64,000 bases of DNA from assembly GCA_949294735.1 (NCBI GenBank), contig CASFII010000006.1, forward strand, positions 1-64,000, written 5' to 3'. Source of the DNA: an uncultured Coriobacteriaceae bacterium. GTDB taxonomy: Bacteria; Actinomycetota; Coriobacteriia; Coriobacteriales; Eggerthellaceae. The translations under genes were made by a program, and so were the position numbers. This document shows, piece after piece, positions 36,510 through 44,878 of the stretch; the first letter of the stretch is position 1, and each line of letters starts with the position of its first letter. Below the pieces are notes generated by a model, which was not told where the DNA came from, searched no databases, and saw nothing but the letters and a program-made list of their open reading frames with translations.

Positions 36510-37472
36510 ACAGAACTCTCACATATTACGCTTACGATTCCTCATTCTGTGGGAATGCCGCTTCTTTTGGGAGCTCGCGATGAACTATTGCGTACGATTG
36601 AATCTTCATTTTCAGCACGTATTACCGTCCGAGGAAACACCATTGAACTTGCTGGTGATTCAACTGAAACACAGCAATTAACAGCGCTCTTTTCTGATCT
36701 TATTAAGATGATCGAGCAAGGCGAAGCGCCTACTCTTGATTACGTACGTAATGCTATTACGTTATTGCGTACCGCCGAACTATCACCTACTTCACTGCGC
36801 GAAGACATACTTTTAACCTATAGGGGTCGTGCTATTCGACCTAAAACTTCTGGTCAGAAGCGATATGTCGATGCCATTCGTGCTCACACCATCACTTTTG
36901 GTATTGGTCCTGCTGGCACGGGAAAAACTTATCTTGCCATGGCTATGGCTGTTGCGGCACTCAAGCGCAAGGAAGTAGGGCGGATTATCCTTACCCGTCC
37001 TATTGTTGAGGCTGGTGAGAGTCTTGGTTTTTTGCCAGGCACCCTTACTGAAAAGGTGGATCCTTATATACGTCCGCTCTATGATGCTTTGTATGATATG
37101 ACCGATATGGAGCGTGCTAATCAGCTTATTGAGAGCGGTGTCATTGAAATTGCCCCTCTGGCCTTTATGCGTGGTCGTACCTTAAATGACAGCTTTATTA
37201 TTTTGGATGAAGCTCAAAATACCACCTCAGAACAGATGAAGATGTTCCTTACGCGCCTTGGGTTTGGCTCGAAAATTGTCGTAACAGGAGACATCACTCA
37301 GCTTGATCTACCTCGAGGAGTTTCTGGATTGAAGGAAGTCCGTGGCATCCTTGAGGGCGTAGATGATATAGCATTCTGCGATTTTGCCGGGAGCGATGTT
37401 GTTCGACATTCATTGGTTGCTTCTATCGTTCGTGCGTACGATGAGGCTGCGCTCAAAAAACAGCAGAACTAG
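36507..37472 (+). CDS. phoH: PhoH-like ATPase
   Basis: A 321-residue P-loop ATPase of the PhoH family, probably an RNA-related helicase-like protein. Walker A is GPAGTGKT at 134-141; FIILDEAQNTT carries Walker B; VVTGDITQLDLP follows. The N-terminal KH-like part covers about 1-115. ATG 36507 matches the usual PhoH start (MTELSHITL). The phoH-ybeY-dgkA-era order is widespread in Gram-positive bacteria and ties it to ribosomal RNA maturation by association. Confidence 0.94.
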   Translation: MTELSHITLTIPHSVGMPLLLGARDELLRTIESSFSARITVRGNTIELAGDSTETQQLTALFSDLIKMIEQGEAPTLDYVRNAITLLRTAELSPTSLREDILLTYRGRAIRPKTSGQKRYVDAIRAHTITFGIGPAGTGKTYLAMAMAVAALKRKEVGRIILTRPIVEAGESLGFLPGTLTEKVDPYIRPLYDALYDMTDMERANQLIESGVIEIAPLAFMRGRTLNDSFIILDEAQNTTSEQMKMFLTRLGFGSKIVVTGDITQLDLPRGVSGLKEVRGILEGVDDIAFCDFAGSDVVRHSLVASIVRAYDEAALKKQQN

Positions 37473-37514
37473 TGACACGCAATACATTCTACGTTGGGCT
37501 TAGGAAGAGGTTGT

Positions 37515-38003
37515 ATGAATATCGAAATAAACTATTCCTACCGTAAAGACGACTTACAAAAGTATCCCTTTGGTGAATTAGCGCTGTTCACTCTTATGCA
37601 AGAAGAATGTCCGGAGACTACTGAGGTTTCAGTTTCTTTTGTTGACAATGAAGAAATGACTAAGCTCAATGAGTCATATCGAGGCAAGGTTGGACCAACT
37701 GATGTCCTGTCTTTTGAATGCGACGGTCTTGATGATGATGAATTTGAAGAAGAGGGCTTTTACGAAGGTTCAATGATTCCTGAAGATGAGCCCTATTTGT
37801 TAGGTGATATTGTTATCGCACCTGATATTGCTGAACATCAATGTGTTGAATTTGGAAATACATTTGCCGAAGAGCTGAATTTATTATTGGTTCATGGTTT
37901 GCTCCATTTGTGTGGATATGACCATTTAGAAGACGAAGAAGCTCGTGAGATGGAAGCTCGAGAACGGGAGATACTCCGTGCCTGGTCAAAAATGCAAGCT
38001 TAA
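37515..38003 (+). CDS. ybeY: Endoribonuclease YbeY
   Basis: A 162-residue zinc-dependent RNase involved in 16S rRNA 3' maturation and ribosome quality control. Zinc ligands are H127, H131 and H137 in HGLLHLCGYDH. PTDVLSFE and LLGDIVIAPDIA are family motifs. Between them lies a strongly acidic stretch (about 70-93, with DDDEFEEE) longer than in E. coli YbeY. ATG 37515 follows GGAAGAGG. Confidence 0.96.
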   Translation: MNIEINYSYRKDDLQKYPFGELALFTLMQEECPETTEVSVSFVDNEEMTKLNESYRGKVGPTDVLSFECDGLDDDEFEEEGFYEGSMIPEDEPYLLGDIVIAPDIAEHQCVEFGNTFAEELNLLLVHGLLHLCGYDHLEDEEAREMEAREREILRAWSKMQA

Positions 38004-38013
38004 AGAGCATGAA

Positions 38014-38409
38014 ATGATACGCACAGAAGAAGATAAACGCCAACATCAGAAATTTTCGCTTGTACAAGCATTTGCCTGCGCTGGGCGAGGTGTTCGTTTC
38101 GCGTTTGCTGAACGCAATATGCGCATTGACGCCTGTTTTGCAGTTTTGGCGATTATTCTTGGGATTGTCTTAGAGATCTCATTTTCTTCTTGGTGCGCTG
38201 TTGTTCTTTGTATTGCTTTGGTAATGTCTCTTGAAACGCTCAATACGGCCCTGGAAGCAGTGGTTGATCTTGTGTCTCCAGAATATAACGAGCTCGCAGG
38301 CAAGGCAAAGGATTGCGCCGCAGGGGCGGCACTTATTGCTGCATGTACTTCAGTTGTAGTAGCATGCTTTGTTTTTCTTCCGCCAATTTTTGAGTTATTA
38401 GGGTTTTAA
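38014..38409 (+). CDS. dgkA: Diacylglycerol/undecaprenol kinase
   Basis: A 131-residue membrane kinase of the DgkA family. In Gram-positive bacteria these usually phosphorylate undecaprenol for wall synthesis. Three hydrophobic segments lie at about 40-56, 59-78 and 103-124. The active-site stretch has E81, D85 and AKDCAAGAAL near residue 100. The start is chosen at ATG 38014, just after ybeY; a longer frame into ybeY is unlikely to be used. Substrate choice is inferred from phylum and neighbours. Confidence 0.93.
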   Translation: MIRTEEDKRQHQKFSLVQAFACAGRGVRFAFAERNMRIDACFAVLAIILGIVLEISFSSWCAVVLCIALVMSLETLNTALEAVVDLVSPEYNELAGKAKDCAAGAALIAACTSVVVACFVFLPPIFELLGF

Positions 38410-38424
38410 TTTCAGGGTGTATAT

Positions 38425-39399
38425 ATGGGAATTGATTTAGACGAATTTTTCGCGAACGAAGGCGCTCATATGGCTGACTCGTATGCGCCTTCCAAAGAAT
38501 CAGATAACTTTAAGTCCGGCTTTGTTACGCTTGTTGGAAGGCCAAATGCTGGGAAATCAAGCCTTATCAATGCCATCATGGGTAAAAAGATTGCCATTAC
38601 CTCAAATACCGCGCAAACAACAAGACATCGCTTTCGCGCCGTGTTAAATCGTCCAGATTTTCAACTTGTTTTGGTTGACACCCCAGGTCTTCATAAGCCA
38701 CACGATGCACTAGGGGAAGAACTTAACACGAGCGCCTTAAAGGCTCTTGAAGAAGTTGATGTCATTGCTTTTGTGGTTGATGCTTCTGCTGAGGTTGGAA
38801 AAGGGGATAGGTGGGTTGTTGAGCAACTAAAACATATTCCATCCAAAAAAATTTGTGTCCTGACAAAGACCGACAAAGTTTCTCCTGAACAAATTCATGC
38901 TCAGCGTCTGCTTTTAGATGACCTGCTTACCTGGGATGCTATGGTGGGACTTTCTTCCAAGACTGGTTACAACGTCGAAGCGTTTGTTGAAGAAGTTGCT
39001 TTACTACTGCCGTATGGTCCTGCTTGGTTTCCCAAAGACATGGAAACGGATCAACCTCTTGAAGTTATTGTTGCTGAATTTATCCGTGAAAAGATTCTTC
39101 GCGACTTTCGTGATGATGTACCTCATGCAATCGGTGTTGCAATCGAGGATTTAGATATCGATGAGGATTCTGACCTTACCAGTATTTACGCAACAATTTA
39201 TGTTGAACGCGAAAGTCAAAAAGGAATAATAATTGGAAAGGGTGGCAGTGCTATTAAGCGAATTGGCACTAAAGCACGTTCTGATTTAGAACGCTTCTTT
39301 GGAATGCGCGTGTATTTAGATCTACAAGTTAAGGTTAAAAAGAATTGGCGCAAAGACCTTAATCAAATTCGTAAATTTGGTTATGGTGAAGGAATTTAA
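38425..39399 (+). CDS. era: GTPase Era
   Basis: A 324-residue GTPase that binds the 3' end of 16S rRNA and aids 30S assembly. G1 is GRPNAGKSS at 38-46, followed by G3 DTPGLH and G4 TKTD. The C-terminal KH domain has IIIGKGGSAIKRIGTKAR. About 30 residues precede the G domain, more than usual; ATG 38470 (MADSYAP) is an alternative start. It ends in a T-rich terminator. Confidence 0.97.
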   Translation: MGIDLDEFFANEGAHMADSYAPSKESDNFKSGFVTLVGRPNAGKSSLINAIMGKKIAITSNTAQTTRHRFRAVLNRPDFQLVLVDTPGLHKPHDALGEELNTSALKALEEVDVIAFVVDASAEVGKGDRWVVEQLKHIPSKKICVLTKTDKVSPEQIHAQRLLLDDLLTWDAMVGLSSKTGYNVEAFVEEVALLLPYGPAWFPKDMETDQPLEVIVAEFIREKILRDFRDDVPHAIGVAIEDLDIDEDSDLTSIYATIYVERESQKGIIIGKGGSAIKRIGTKARSDLERFFGMRVYLDLQVKVKKNWRKDLNQIRKFGYGEGI

Positions 39400-39406
39400 A
39401 TAACAT

Positions 39407-39430
39407 TAAGCCTGATTGAGGTCTTTTTTT
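39407..39430 (+). terminator. Terminator after era
   Basis: A short stem AAG-CCT and AGG-(T)-CTT with one bulged T and loop GATTG is followed by a run of T. Its proximity to the era stop codon supports it. Confidence 0.7.
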
Positions 39431-39508
39431 GATGATAGTACGTCTTATTGTTCCACCTCAACCTCCTGAACTACAATAACTCCGTAACACTAATCAAGGA
39501 GCTTGTAC

Positions 39509-40873
39509 ATGAAGTGCCCGAATTGCCAAACTGAAAACCGAGAAGGCGCGAAATATTGTGATGAGTGTGGCTTTGCTTTGTCAGTTTCTTTAGATGAAGA
39601 AAATACTCAAACGCTTCCTAACCTTTCTGAAAATAAGGAACTGACTCAAACGCTGCCTAAAATTTCAGGAAATGAAGAATTAACTCAGACGCTTCCAAAA
39701 ATTCCAGAGAACGAAGATCTGACGCAAAAATTGCCTTCTATAACCGTTGATGCTGATAAAGAATCTGATTTAAGCGGGATAGAACATATGGCTGAAGAGG
39801 AGTATTTGCCAAGTAGTTTTAGCTGGGATGCCGGCAATACGATGAAGATGCCCGCTATTGAAGAAGGAGAAGCTTCTCAAAGTCGTAACTTTTTAGCTTC
39901 CGACACTATTGATGAGCCAAAACAAAAGCGAAGCAAGCGTCCCTTGATTGTAATTCTTGCACTGTTACTTGTTGCGGCATTAGGCGTTGGTGGTACTTAC
40001 TATTTCGAGCTTTGGGGAGGTAAGAGCATTCCTGATGTATTAGGTGAAACTCAGGCAGATGCAACAGATATTCTTACCAGCCATGGTTTTACCGTTAAGG
40101 TTATGCAGGTTAAGTCTGATGACATTGAAGGCATAGTGTTACTTACGGATCCCAGTGTTGGAGCCCGTCAAGAAGAAGGCGGGGAAGTAATCATCCATGT
40201 TTCTCAAGCAAGGGTCATACCTGAAGTTTTAGGCCTTTCGCGTGAAGAGGCTGAAAAGCTCTTTGCTGCTGAAGGTTTAGAGAGCGTTCAGTTTGTTGAA
40301 ACAAAATCAGATAAAACAGAGAATTCAATTCTCTCGGTTACTCCTGAGGTAGGGGAGAAAGTCAAGTCCTACACGGATATTAAAGTTGAAGTAGCTGTTC
40401 CCTATACGGTTCCCGACGTATCAGGAATGTCGCTCGATGACGCTAAGTCTGCCATAAAAAAGGCAGGATTTAAGTCTGAAGTAGCTTATACCTACACCGA
40501 AGAAAAAACTGAGGGAACAATTGTTAAGACTGATCCTAAAGCCGAGTCGAAGCTTAAAAGTGGCTCTACGGTGACAATCTATGTTGCGAAGTCCCGTGCA
40601 AAAGAAGTCATTTCCTATACGCAAACATACTTTAATTCGCAGGACATTTTCTTTGTTGACGGTACGCGCTACCTTGTTGATGCGGATACCCTTGATGTTG
40701 CTTATGAGGGCGATAGTACTGTTTCTTGGTCGATGAGTGCCCAGAGCATTTCCTTTGACTGGGGGAGTCTGCAGATTGTCTATGGTGACACGCAGACTCT
40801 TTCCGGTAGCTTAACGTGGAATGATGATGGAAGTTCTATTACTTCTTCATCACCTTCTGTTAAAAAAGGCTAG
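39509..40873 (+). CDS. Zinc-ribbon/TQTLP-repeat/PASTA membrane protein
   Basis: A 454-residue protein of unknown role. The N-terminal zinc ribbon has C3, C6, C17 and C20 (MKCPNCQ and YCDECG). Then a 13-residue unit carrying TQTLP repeats four times (T33, T46, T59, and a TQKLP variant at T72). One membrane helix spans about 145-165. Outside the membrane there are three PASTA domains (about 172-233, 236-297 and 300-361) and a C-terminal domain (365-454) that I do not recognise. PASTA domains bind muropeptides and usually sit on Ser/Thr kinases; here no kinase domain exists. The cytoplasmic TQTLP threonines look like possible kinase or FHA targets, which is inference. ATG 39509 follows AAGGAG. 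Confidence 0.85.
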   Translation: MKCPNCQTENREGAKYCDECGFALSVSLDEENTQTLPNLSENKELTQTLPKISGNEELTQTLPKIPENEDLTQKLPSITVDADKESDLSGIEHMAEEEYLPSSFSWDAGNTMKMPAIEEGEASQSRNFLASDTIDEPKQKRSKRPLIVILALLLVAALGVGGTYYFELWGGKSIPDVLGETQADATDILTSHGFTVKVMQVKSDDIEGIVLLTDPSVGARQEEGGEVIIHVSQARVIPEVLGLSREEAEKLFAAEGLESVQFVETKSDKTENSILSVTPEVGEKVKSYTDIKVEVAVPYTVPDVSGMSLDDAKSAIKKAGFKSEVAYTYTEEKTEGTIVKTDPKAESKLKSGSTVTIYVAKSRAKEVISYTQTYFNSQDIFFVDGTRYLVDADTLDVAYEGDSTVSWSMSAQSISFDWGSLQIVYGDTQTLSGSLTWNDDGSSITSSSPSVKKG

Positions 40874-40875
40874 CC

Positions 40876-41646
40876 GTGGGATCCCACACCTACAAGGCGC
40901 GCGGTTTAGTTTTGCGAAAAATTAAACTGGGAGAATCTGACTTAATAATTACGCTGCTCGCTGAAAATGGATCACAACTTCGTGCTGTAGCGAAGGGAGC
41001 TCGAAAACCTACGAGTTCCTTTGCAGCACGTCTTGAGCTAGGTGCTGTCTGTGATATTTTCTGCAGTGTGGGAAAGAGCTTAGATATCGTGAAAGAAGTT
41101 CGTCTTGTCCAAAGTAACGAACTACTACGGAGGGACTTAGAACATACTACAGCTGTTGCACCGATGCTTGAGTTACTTGACCGGTCCACGCAGATGTCTC
41201 TCGAAAATGAAAAACTGTTTCCTATGAGCGTTTCTGCGTTAGAGCATATGCAACAATCTAGCCCTCAAACGGCCTTAGCTCTTTGTGCTGCTCATTTACT
41301 AAAAACACTTGCGTATTTAGGGGTACGCCCAAATCTCGATTCCTGTGCTCTTTGCGGAACCCCTCTAGATTTATCCTCTTCTCAAGAGTTTTTCTTTTCG
41401 TATGCCGAAGGTGGCTTAGTCTGTAAGTCTTGTAGGATGCAAGCTAATTCAGTCATTATGCAGGCTGAAACACTTCTTTGGATTAATTTTTTACTCAAGT
41501 CCATTTTTACGGATATTGTTTCACAACCAGTTCCCACTGATGTTAGTTTTAGCGTTCTTCATGTTTGCCAAGAGGGAATTCGCGAGCACCTTGGATTTCG
41601 CTTAAAATCACTCAGTTTTTTGTTTACCTGTGGACTGTTTGAGTAA
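40876..41646 (+). CDS. recO: DNA repair protein RecO
   Basis: A 256-residue protein that loads RecA with RecR at gaps. The N-terminal OB fold begins YKARGLVLRKIKLGESDLIITLL. A helical core follows, and a zinc site CALCGTPL with CKSC lies in the C-terminal half. The start is GTG 40876, three bases after the PASTA gene, suggesting one transcript. RecO commonly follows era in Gram-positive bacteria; here the PASTA gene is inserted between them. Confidence 0.93.
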   Translation: MGSHTYKARGLVLRKIKLGESDLIITLLAENGSQLRAVAKGARKPTSSFAARLELGAVCDIFCSVGKSLDIVKEVRLVQSNELLRRDLEHTTAVAPMLELLDRSTQMSLENEKLFPMSVSALEHMQQSSPQTALALCAAHLLKTLAYLGVRPNLDSCALCGTPLDLSSSQEFFFSYAEGGLVCKSCRMQANSVIMQAETLLWINFLLKSIFTDIVSQPVPTDVSFSVLHVCQEGIREHLGFRLKSLSFLFTCGLFE

Positions 41647-41725
41647 TTTCTATGTATCGCCTCATTCATTGAGTACAATTCACAAGATTAGTTACTGAAT
41701 TTGTATCAATTACGAAGGAAACTAT

Positions 41726-41989
41726 ATGTATACCTATATCCCGCAAGGTGTTTGCCCGAAGTTTATCAACGTTGAGCTAGATGGAGATAAAGTTAAACAT
41801 ATTGAGTTCCTGGGTGGATGCCCGGGAAACCTTAAAGCTATATCTAAAATTTCTGAGGGGCACCGTATCGATGAACTTGCGGAACTTTGGGAAGGAAATA
41901 CGTGCGGTAAAAAACCCACTTCCTGTACTGATCAGCTGATTAAAGCTCTTCGTGCTGCAAAAGCTGCTGGAGAAGGCCAGCCTTCTTGA
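41726..41989 (+). CDS. TSCPD domain protein (TIGR03905 type)
   Basis: An 87-residue protein made of one TSCPD domain, like the C-terminal domain of B12-dependent ribonucleotide reductases. Conserved cysteines occur in GVCPKF, GGCPGNL, GNTCGKK and TSCTDQL, suggesting metal or redox chemistry. The function of free-standing members is not established. It starts at ATG 41726 behind GAAGGAAA, with a -10-like TACAAT at 41674-41679. Confidence 0.88.
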   Translation: MYTYIPQGVCPKFINVELDGDKVKHIEFLGGCPGNLKAISKISEGHRIDELAELWEGNTCGKKPTSCTDQLIKALRAAKAAGEGQPS

Positions 41990-42063
41990 ATAGTTAACCT
42001 AAAACAGAAGGGAATAGTCCTGCTGGTTATTCCGTGCAGTATTCGTGAAGAGAAAACTCCTGC

Positions 42064-42092
42064 TTGCACACCTAGTTACACATAGGTACAAT
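42064..42092 (+). promoter_or_regulatory. rpsO promoter
   Basis: -35 TTGCAC (42064-42069), a 17-base spacer and -10 TACAAT (42087-42092). Transcription would start near 42099, giving a leader of about 140 bases before rpsO. Confidence 0.72.
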
Positions 42093-42172
42093 GCAAAGGC
42101 TGCAATTTTCAGCACGTGAATTTCACTTGGTTTACATAGACCATCATATGTTTACCCAGCGAAATCACGCAA

Positions 42173-42212
42173 GCTACCAGTGCCATTTTGGTAGCACTTC
42201 GCTTATGCGAAG
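42173..42212 (+). promoter_or_regulatory. Structured rpsO leader (two hairpins)
   Basis: Hairpin one pairs GCTACCA (42173-42179) with TGGTAGC (42189-42195). Hairpin two pairs CTTCGC (42197-42202) with GCGAAG (42207-42212). Adjacent stems just before the AAAGGTGG site are consistent with an S15 autoregulatory leader. The fold does not obviously match the E. coli pseudoknot. Confidence 0.55.
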
Positions 42213-42237
42213 CCGTACGATTAAGAAAGGTGGAACA

Positions 42238-42528
42238 ATGGCTAACAAAGACAGCATCAGCAAAGAGCGCACTGCAGAACTTATCAAAGAGTTTGGTAAG
42301 AACGAACACGACTCTGGCAGCGCCGAAGTACAGGTTGCAATTCTTTCTGAACGTATTCGCAACCTGACCGAGCATCTGAAGGTTCACAAGAAAGACAATC
42401 ATACTCGTCGTGGTTTGATGATGCTCATTGGTAAGCGCCGCGGTATGTTGAAATACATTAAGGACCGCAACATCGAAGAGTACCGTGCACTGATTAAAAA
42501 GCTCGGTATCCGCGACAACATCAACTAA
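42238..42528 (+). CDS. rpsO: 30S ribosomal protein S15
   Basis: A 96-residue primary 16S rRNA-binding protein, clear over its whole length: [44 protein letters not shown] and MLKYIKDRN. The start is ATG 42238 after AAAGGTGG. The frame is open back to ATG 42091, but that codon lies in the promoter. The rpsO-pnp pair is nearly universal, here separated by a strong terminator. Confidence 0.98.
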   Translation: MANKDSISKERTAELIKEFGKNEHDSGSAEVQVAILSERIRNLTEHLKVHKKDNHTRRGLMMLIGKRRGMLKYIKDRNIEEYRALIKKLGIRDNIN

Positions 42529-42543
42529 CTTAATTCAGGTCAC

Positions 42544-42569
42544 AAAAGCCCGCGTCCTGCGGGCTTTTT
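42544..42569 (+). terminator. Terminator between rpsO and pnp
   Basis: AAAGCCCGC (42545-42553) and GCGGGCTTT (42559-42567) with loop GTCCT and following T residues. It limits read-through from rpsO into pnp. Confidence 0.92.
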
Positions 42570-42628
42570 GATAGAGGTAAGAGGCTTCGACGCAATGGGG
42601 CGTCAAGGTAGAGAAAGAAAAAATACTT

Positions 42629-44800
42629 ATGGAAAAAATTGTTGAAGAGTTTGAGCTGTATGGCAAAACTTACCGTTACGAAACTGGCGAATTAGCTAAG
42701 CAGACCTCAGGAGCTGTTTTGGTTTCGCAGGGCGATACGACGGTTCTGGTAACTGCAGTAGTTTCTAAGCAGGAAAAGGATTATGACTTTTTCCCGCTGA
42801 CGGTAGACTTCATCGAAAAAATGTATGCGGTGGGTCGTATTCCTGGAGGCTATCTGAAGCGCGAAAGCAAGCCTTCTGATAAAGGTACTCTCACGGCTCG
42901 TATGATTGACCGTCCTATCCGTCCTGGTTTTCCTGACGGTTTCAAGCAGGAAGTACATATTGTTGCCACAACGTTTGTATGCGATGGCGTGAACCCGCCA
43001 GACACTATCTGTGTAGCTGGTGCTTCTGCGGCTTTGATGGTTGGCGGCGCTCCTTTCGAAGGGCCTGCTGCTTGCGTACGTATTGGCCGTAATGTTGAAA
43101 CAGGTGAGTTCATCGTGAACCCCACCTACGAAGAAGACAAGCTCTCTGACTTAGAACTCACTATAGCTGGTACCGCTGACTATATTTCCATGGTTGAAGC
43201 AGGTGCTAAAGAAATTTCCGAAGAGGACATGCTGGCAGCCATGACCTTTGGTCAAGAAGCCATTGCGGCTTTCTGCGAAAAGCAGCAAGAATTCCTCAAC
43301 AAGGTTAACCCTACTCCTATGGAGTATAAGCTTCATGAGGCAGATCCTTGCATTGCTGAACGCATTCAACCGTATTTCGATCGCATGAGTGCGGCCCTTA
43401 AAGATGCAGACAAGCAAGCTCGTATGTCTAAGGTAGAAGACTTGAAGGCTGAAATTGCTTCTGAAAACTTCTCTGAAGAAGAGCAGGAAGCTTGGGCTGC
43501 TGATATTGCTGCAGAGCTTAAGAAGCTTGAAAAGAAGGCCATGCGCGCTATGGTTATTGAAACGGGCGAGCGTGCTGACGGTCGTGCAGTTGACGAAATC
43601 CGTCCGCTTCACATCGTTCCGGGATATTTGCCTCGAGTTCATGGTTCTGGCCTGTTCCAGCGTGGTCAAACTCAGGTTTTGAGCATCTGTACTCTTGGCA
43701 TGCTCAACGAGGGGCAACGTTTGGACACAATTGAGCCCGAAGAAACGAAGCGCTACATGCATCACTATAATTTCCCTCCGTTCTGCACTGGAGAAGTAGG
43801 GCGCATGGGTGCTCCAAAGCGTCGCGAAATTGGTCACGGTGCTTTAGCTGAACGTGCATTAGTACCTGTTCTGCCTAGTGAAGACGAATTCCCTTATGCA
43901 ATTCGCGTTGTGTCTGAAGTACTTGAATCGAATGGTTCTTCTTCAATGGCATCTACGTGCGGTTCTACTCTTGCCTTAATGGATGCAGGCGTACCCATTA
44001 AAGCTCCTGTTTCGGGTATTGCAATGGGTCTTATCAAAGAAGGTGATGATGTTGTTATCCTTTCCGACATCCAAGGCCTTGAAGACTTCTTAGGGGACAT
44101 GGACTTTAAGGTATGCGGTACGTCAAAGGGCATCACGGCACTTCAGATGGACAACAAGGCTAAAGGCTTGTCGGTTGATATTCTTGCTCGTGCTCTGAAG
44201 CAGGCACACGAAGGCCGCGCCTTTATTTTGAACGCCATGCTGAAAGAAATTGCTGCACCGCGTGAACAGCTCCGCGACACCGCTCCACGTATTGAAACCA
44301 TTCATATCCCCGTTGATAAGATTCGTGACGTCATTGGTACTGGTGGAAAAGTTATTCGTGGTATTCAGGATGAAACTGGTGCAACTATTGAAATTCAAGA
44401 GGACGGTACCATTCATATTGCGGCAGTTGAAGGCAAAGCGGGCGACGCTGCAAAGGCTGCAATCTTGGCTATTGTGAAAGAACCTGAGGTAGGGGAAATC
44501 TACGAAGGCGAAGTTGTTGGCATCAAAGATTTTGGCGCTTTCGTTAAGATTACTCCTAATAAAGATGGTTTGCTCCATATCAGCCGTATGGCCAATGGGC
44601 GTGTCGGAAAAGTCGAAGACGTTCTTGGCATGGGAGACATCGTAAAGGTTGAAGTGCTAGAAATTGATCCTAAGACAGGAAAGATTTCGCTTGACCGTGT
44701 AGACAAGCCAACCATTGAGGGTACCAACGGTTCACATGATTTTGATCGTCATAGTAAGCCTTCTCACACGCGTACGCCTCGTCGTCGACATGAAGGCTAA
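42629..44800 (+). CDS. pnp: Polyribonucleotide nucleotidyltransferase (PNPase)
   Basis: A 723-residue phosphorolytic 3'-5' exoribonuclease of the RNA degradosome. Two RNase PH domains flank an alpha-helical linker. The second core has RPLHIVPGYLPRVHGSGLF and SSMASTCGSTLALMDAGVP. The KH domain contains KIRDVIGTGGKVI, and the C-terminal S1 domain contains GEIYEGEVVGIKDFGAFVKI. A basic tail (RHSKPSHTRTPRRRHEG) ends it. Start ATG 42629 has only an AAAGAAA-type site. Confidence 0.98.
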   Translation: MEKIVEEFELYGKTYRYETGELAKQTSGAVLVSQGDTTVLVTAVVSKQEKDYDFFPLTVDFIEKMYAVGRIPGGYLKRESKPSDKGTLTARMIDRPIRPGFPDGFKQEVHIVATTFVCDGVNPPDTICVAGASAALMVGGAPFEGPAACVRIGRNVETGEFIVNPTYEEDKLSDLELTIAGTADYISMVEAGAKEISEEDMLAAMTFGQEAIAAFCEKQQEFLNKVNPTPMEYKLHEADPCIAERIQPYFDRMSAALKDADKQARMSKVEDLKAEIASENFSEEEQEAWAADIAAELKKLEKKAMRAMVIETGERADGRAVDEIRPLHIVPGYLPRVHGSGLFQRGQTQVLSICTLGMLNEGQRLDTIEPEETKRYMHHYNFPPFCTGEVGRMGAPKRREIGHGALAERALVPVLPSEDEFPYAIRVVSEVLESNGSSSMASTCGSTLALMDAGVPIKAPVSGIAMGLIKEGDDVVILSDIQGLEDFLGDMDFKVCGTSKGITALQMDNKAKGLSVDILARALKQAHEGRAFILNAMLKEIAAPREQLRDTAPRIETIHIPVDKIRDVIGTGGKVIRGIQDETGATIEIQEDGTIHIAAVEGKAGDAAKAAILAIVKEPEVGEIYEGEVVGIKDFGAFVKITPNKDGLLHISRMANGRVGKVEDVLGMGDIVKVEVLEIDPKTGKISLDRVDKPTIEGTNGSHDFDRHSKPSHTRTPRRRHEG

Positions 44801-44834
44801 TCTTTTCCTTTGTAATTTACCTTAGAGTACAATA

Positions 44835-44865
44835 TCAGGCGACCATCTTGGTCGCCTGACTTTTT
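44835..44865 (+). terminator. Terminator between pnp and dapB, overlapping a promoter
   Basis: TCAGGCGACC (44835-44844) and GGTCGCCTGA (44850-44859) with loop ATCTT are followed by CTTTTT. A -10-like TACAAT (44828-44833) just upstream would start RNA inside the left arm. Transcripts from that promoter would then lack the full stem and escape termination. Confidence 0.85.
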
Positions 44866-44878
44866 GAAAGGAGTTACC

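Noticed and set aside
42091..42237. 49-residue N-terminal extension of S15 from ATG 42091
   Set aside because: That ATG lies within the -10 region of the rpsO promoter, and the family start with a good ribosome site is at 42238.
43151..43837. 228-codon minus-strand frame inside pnp
   Set aside because: Shadow of a well-conserved pnp coding sequence, with no features of its own.
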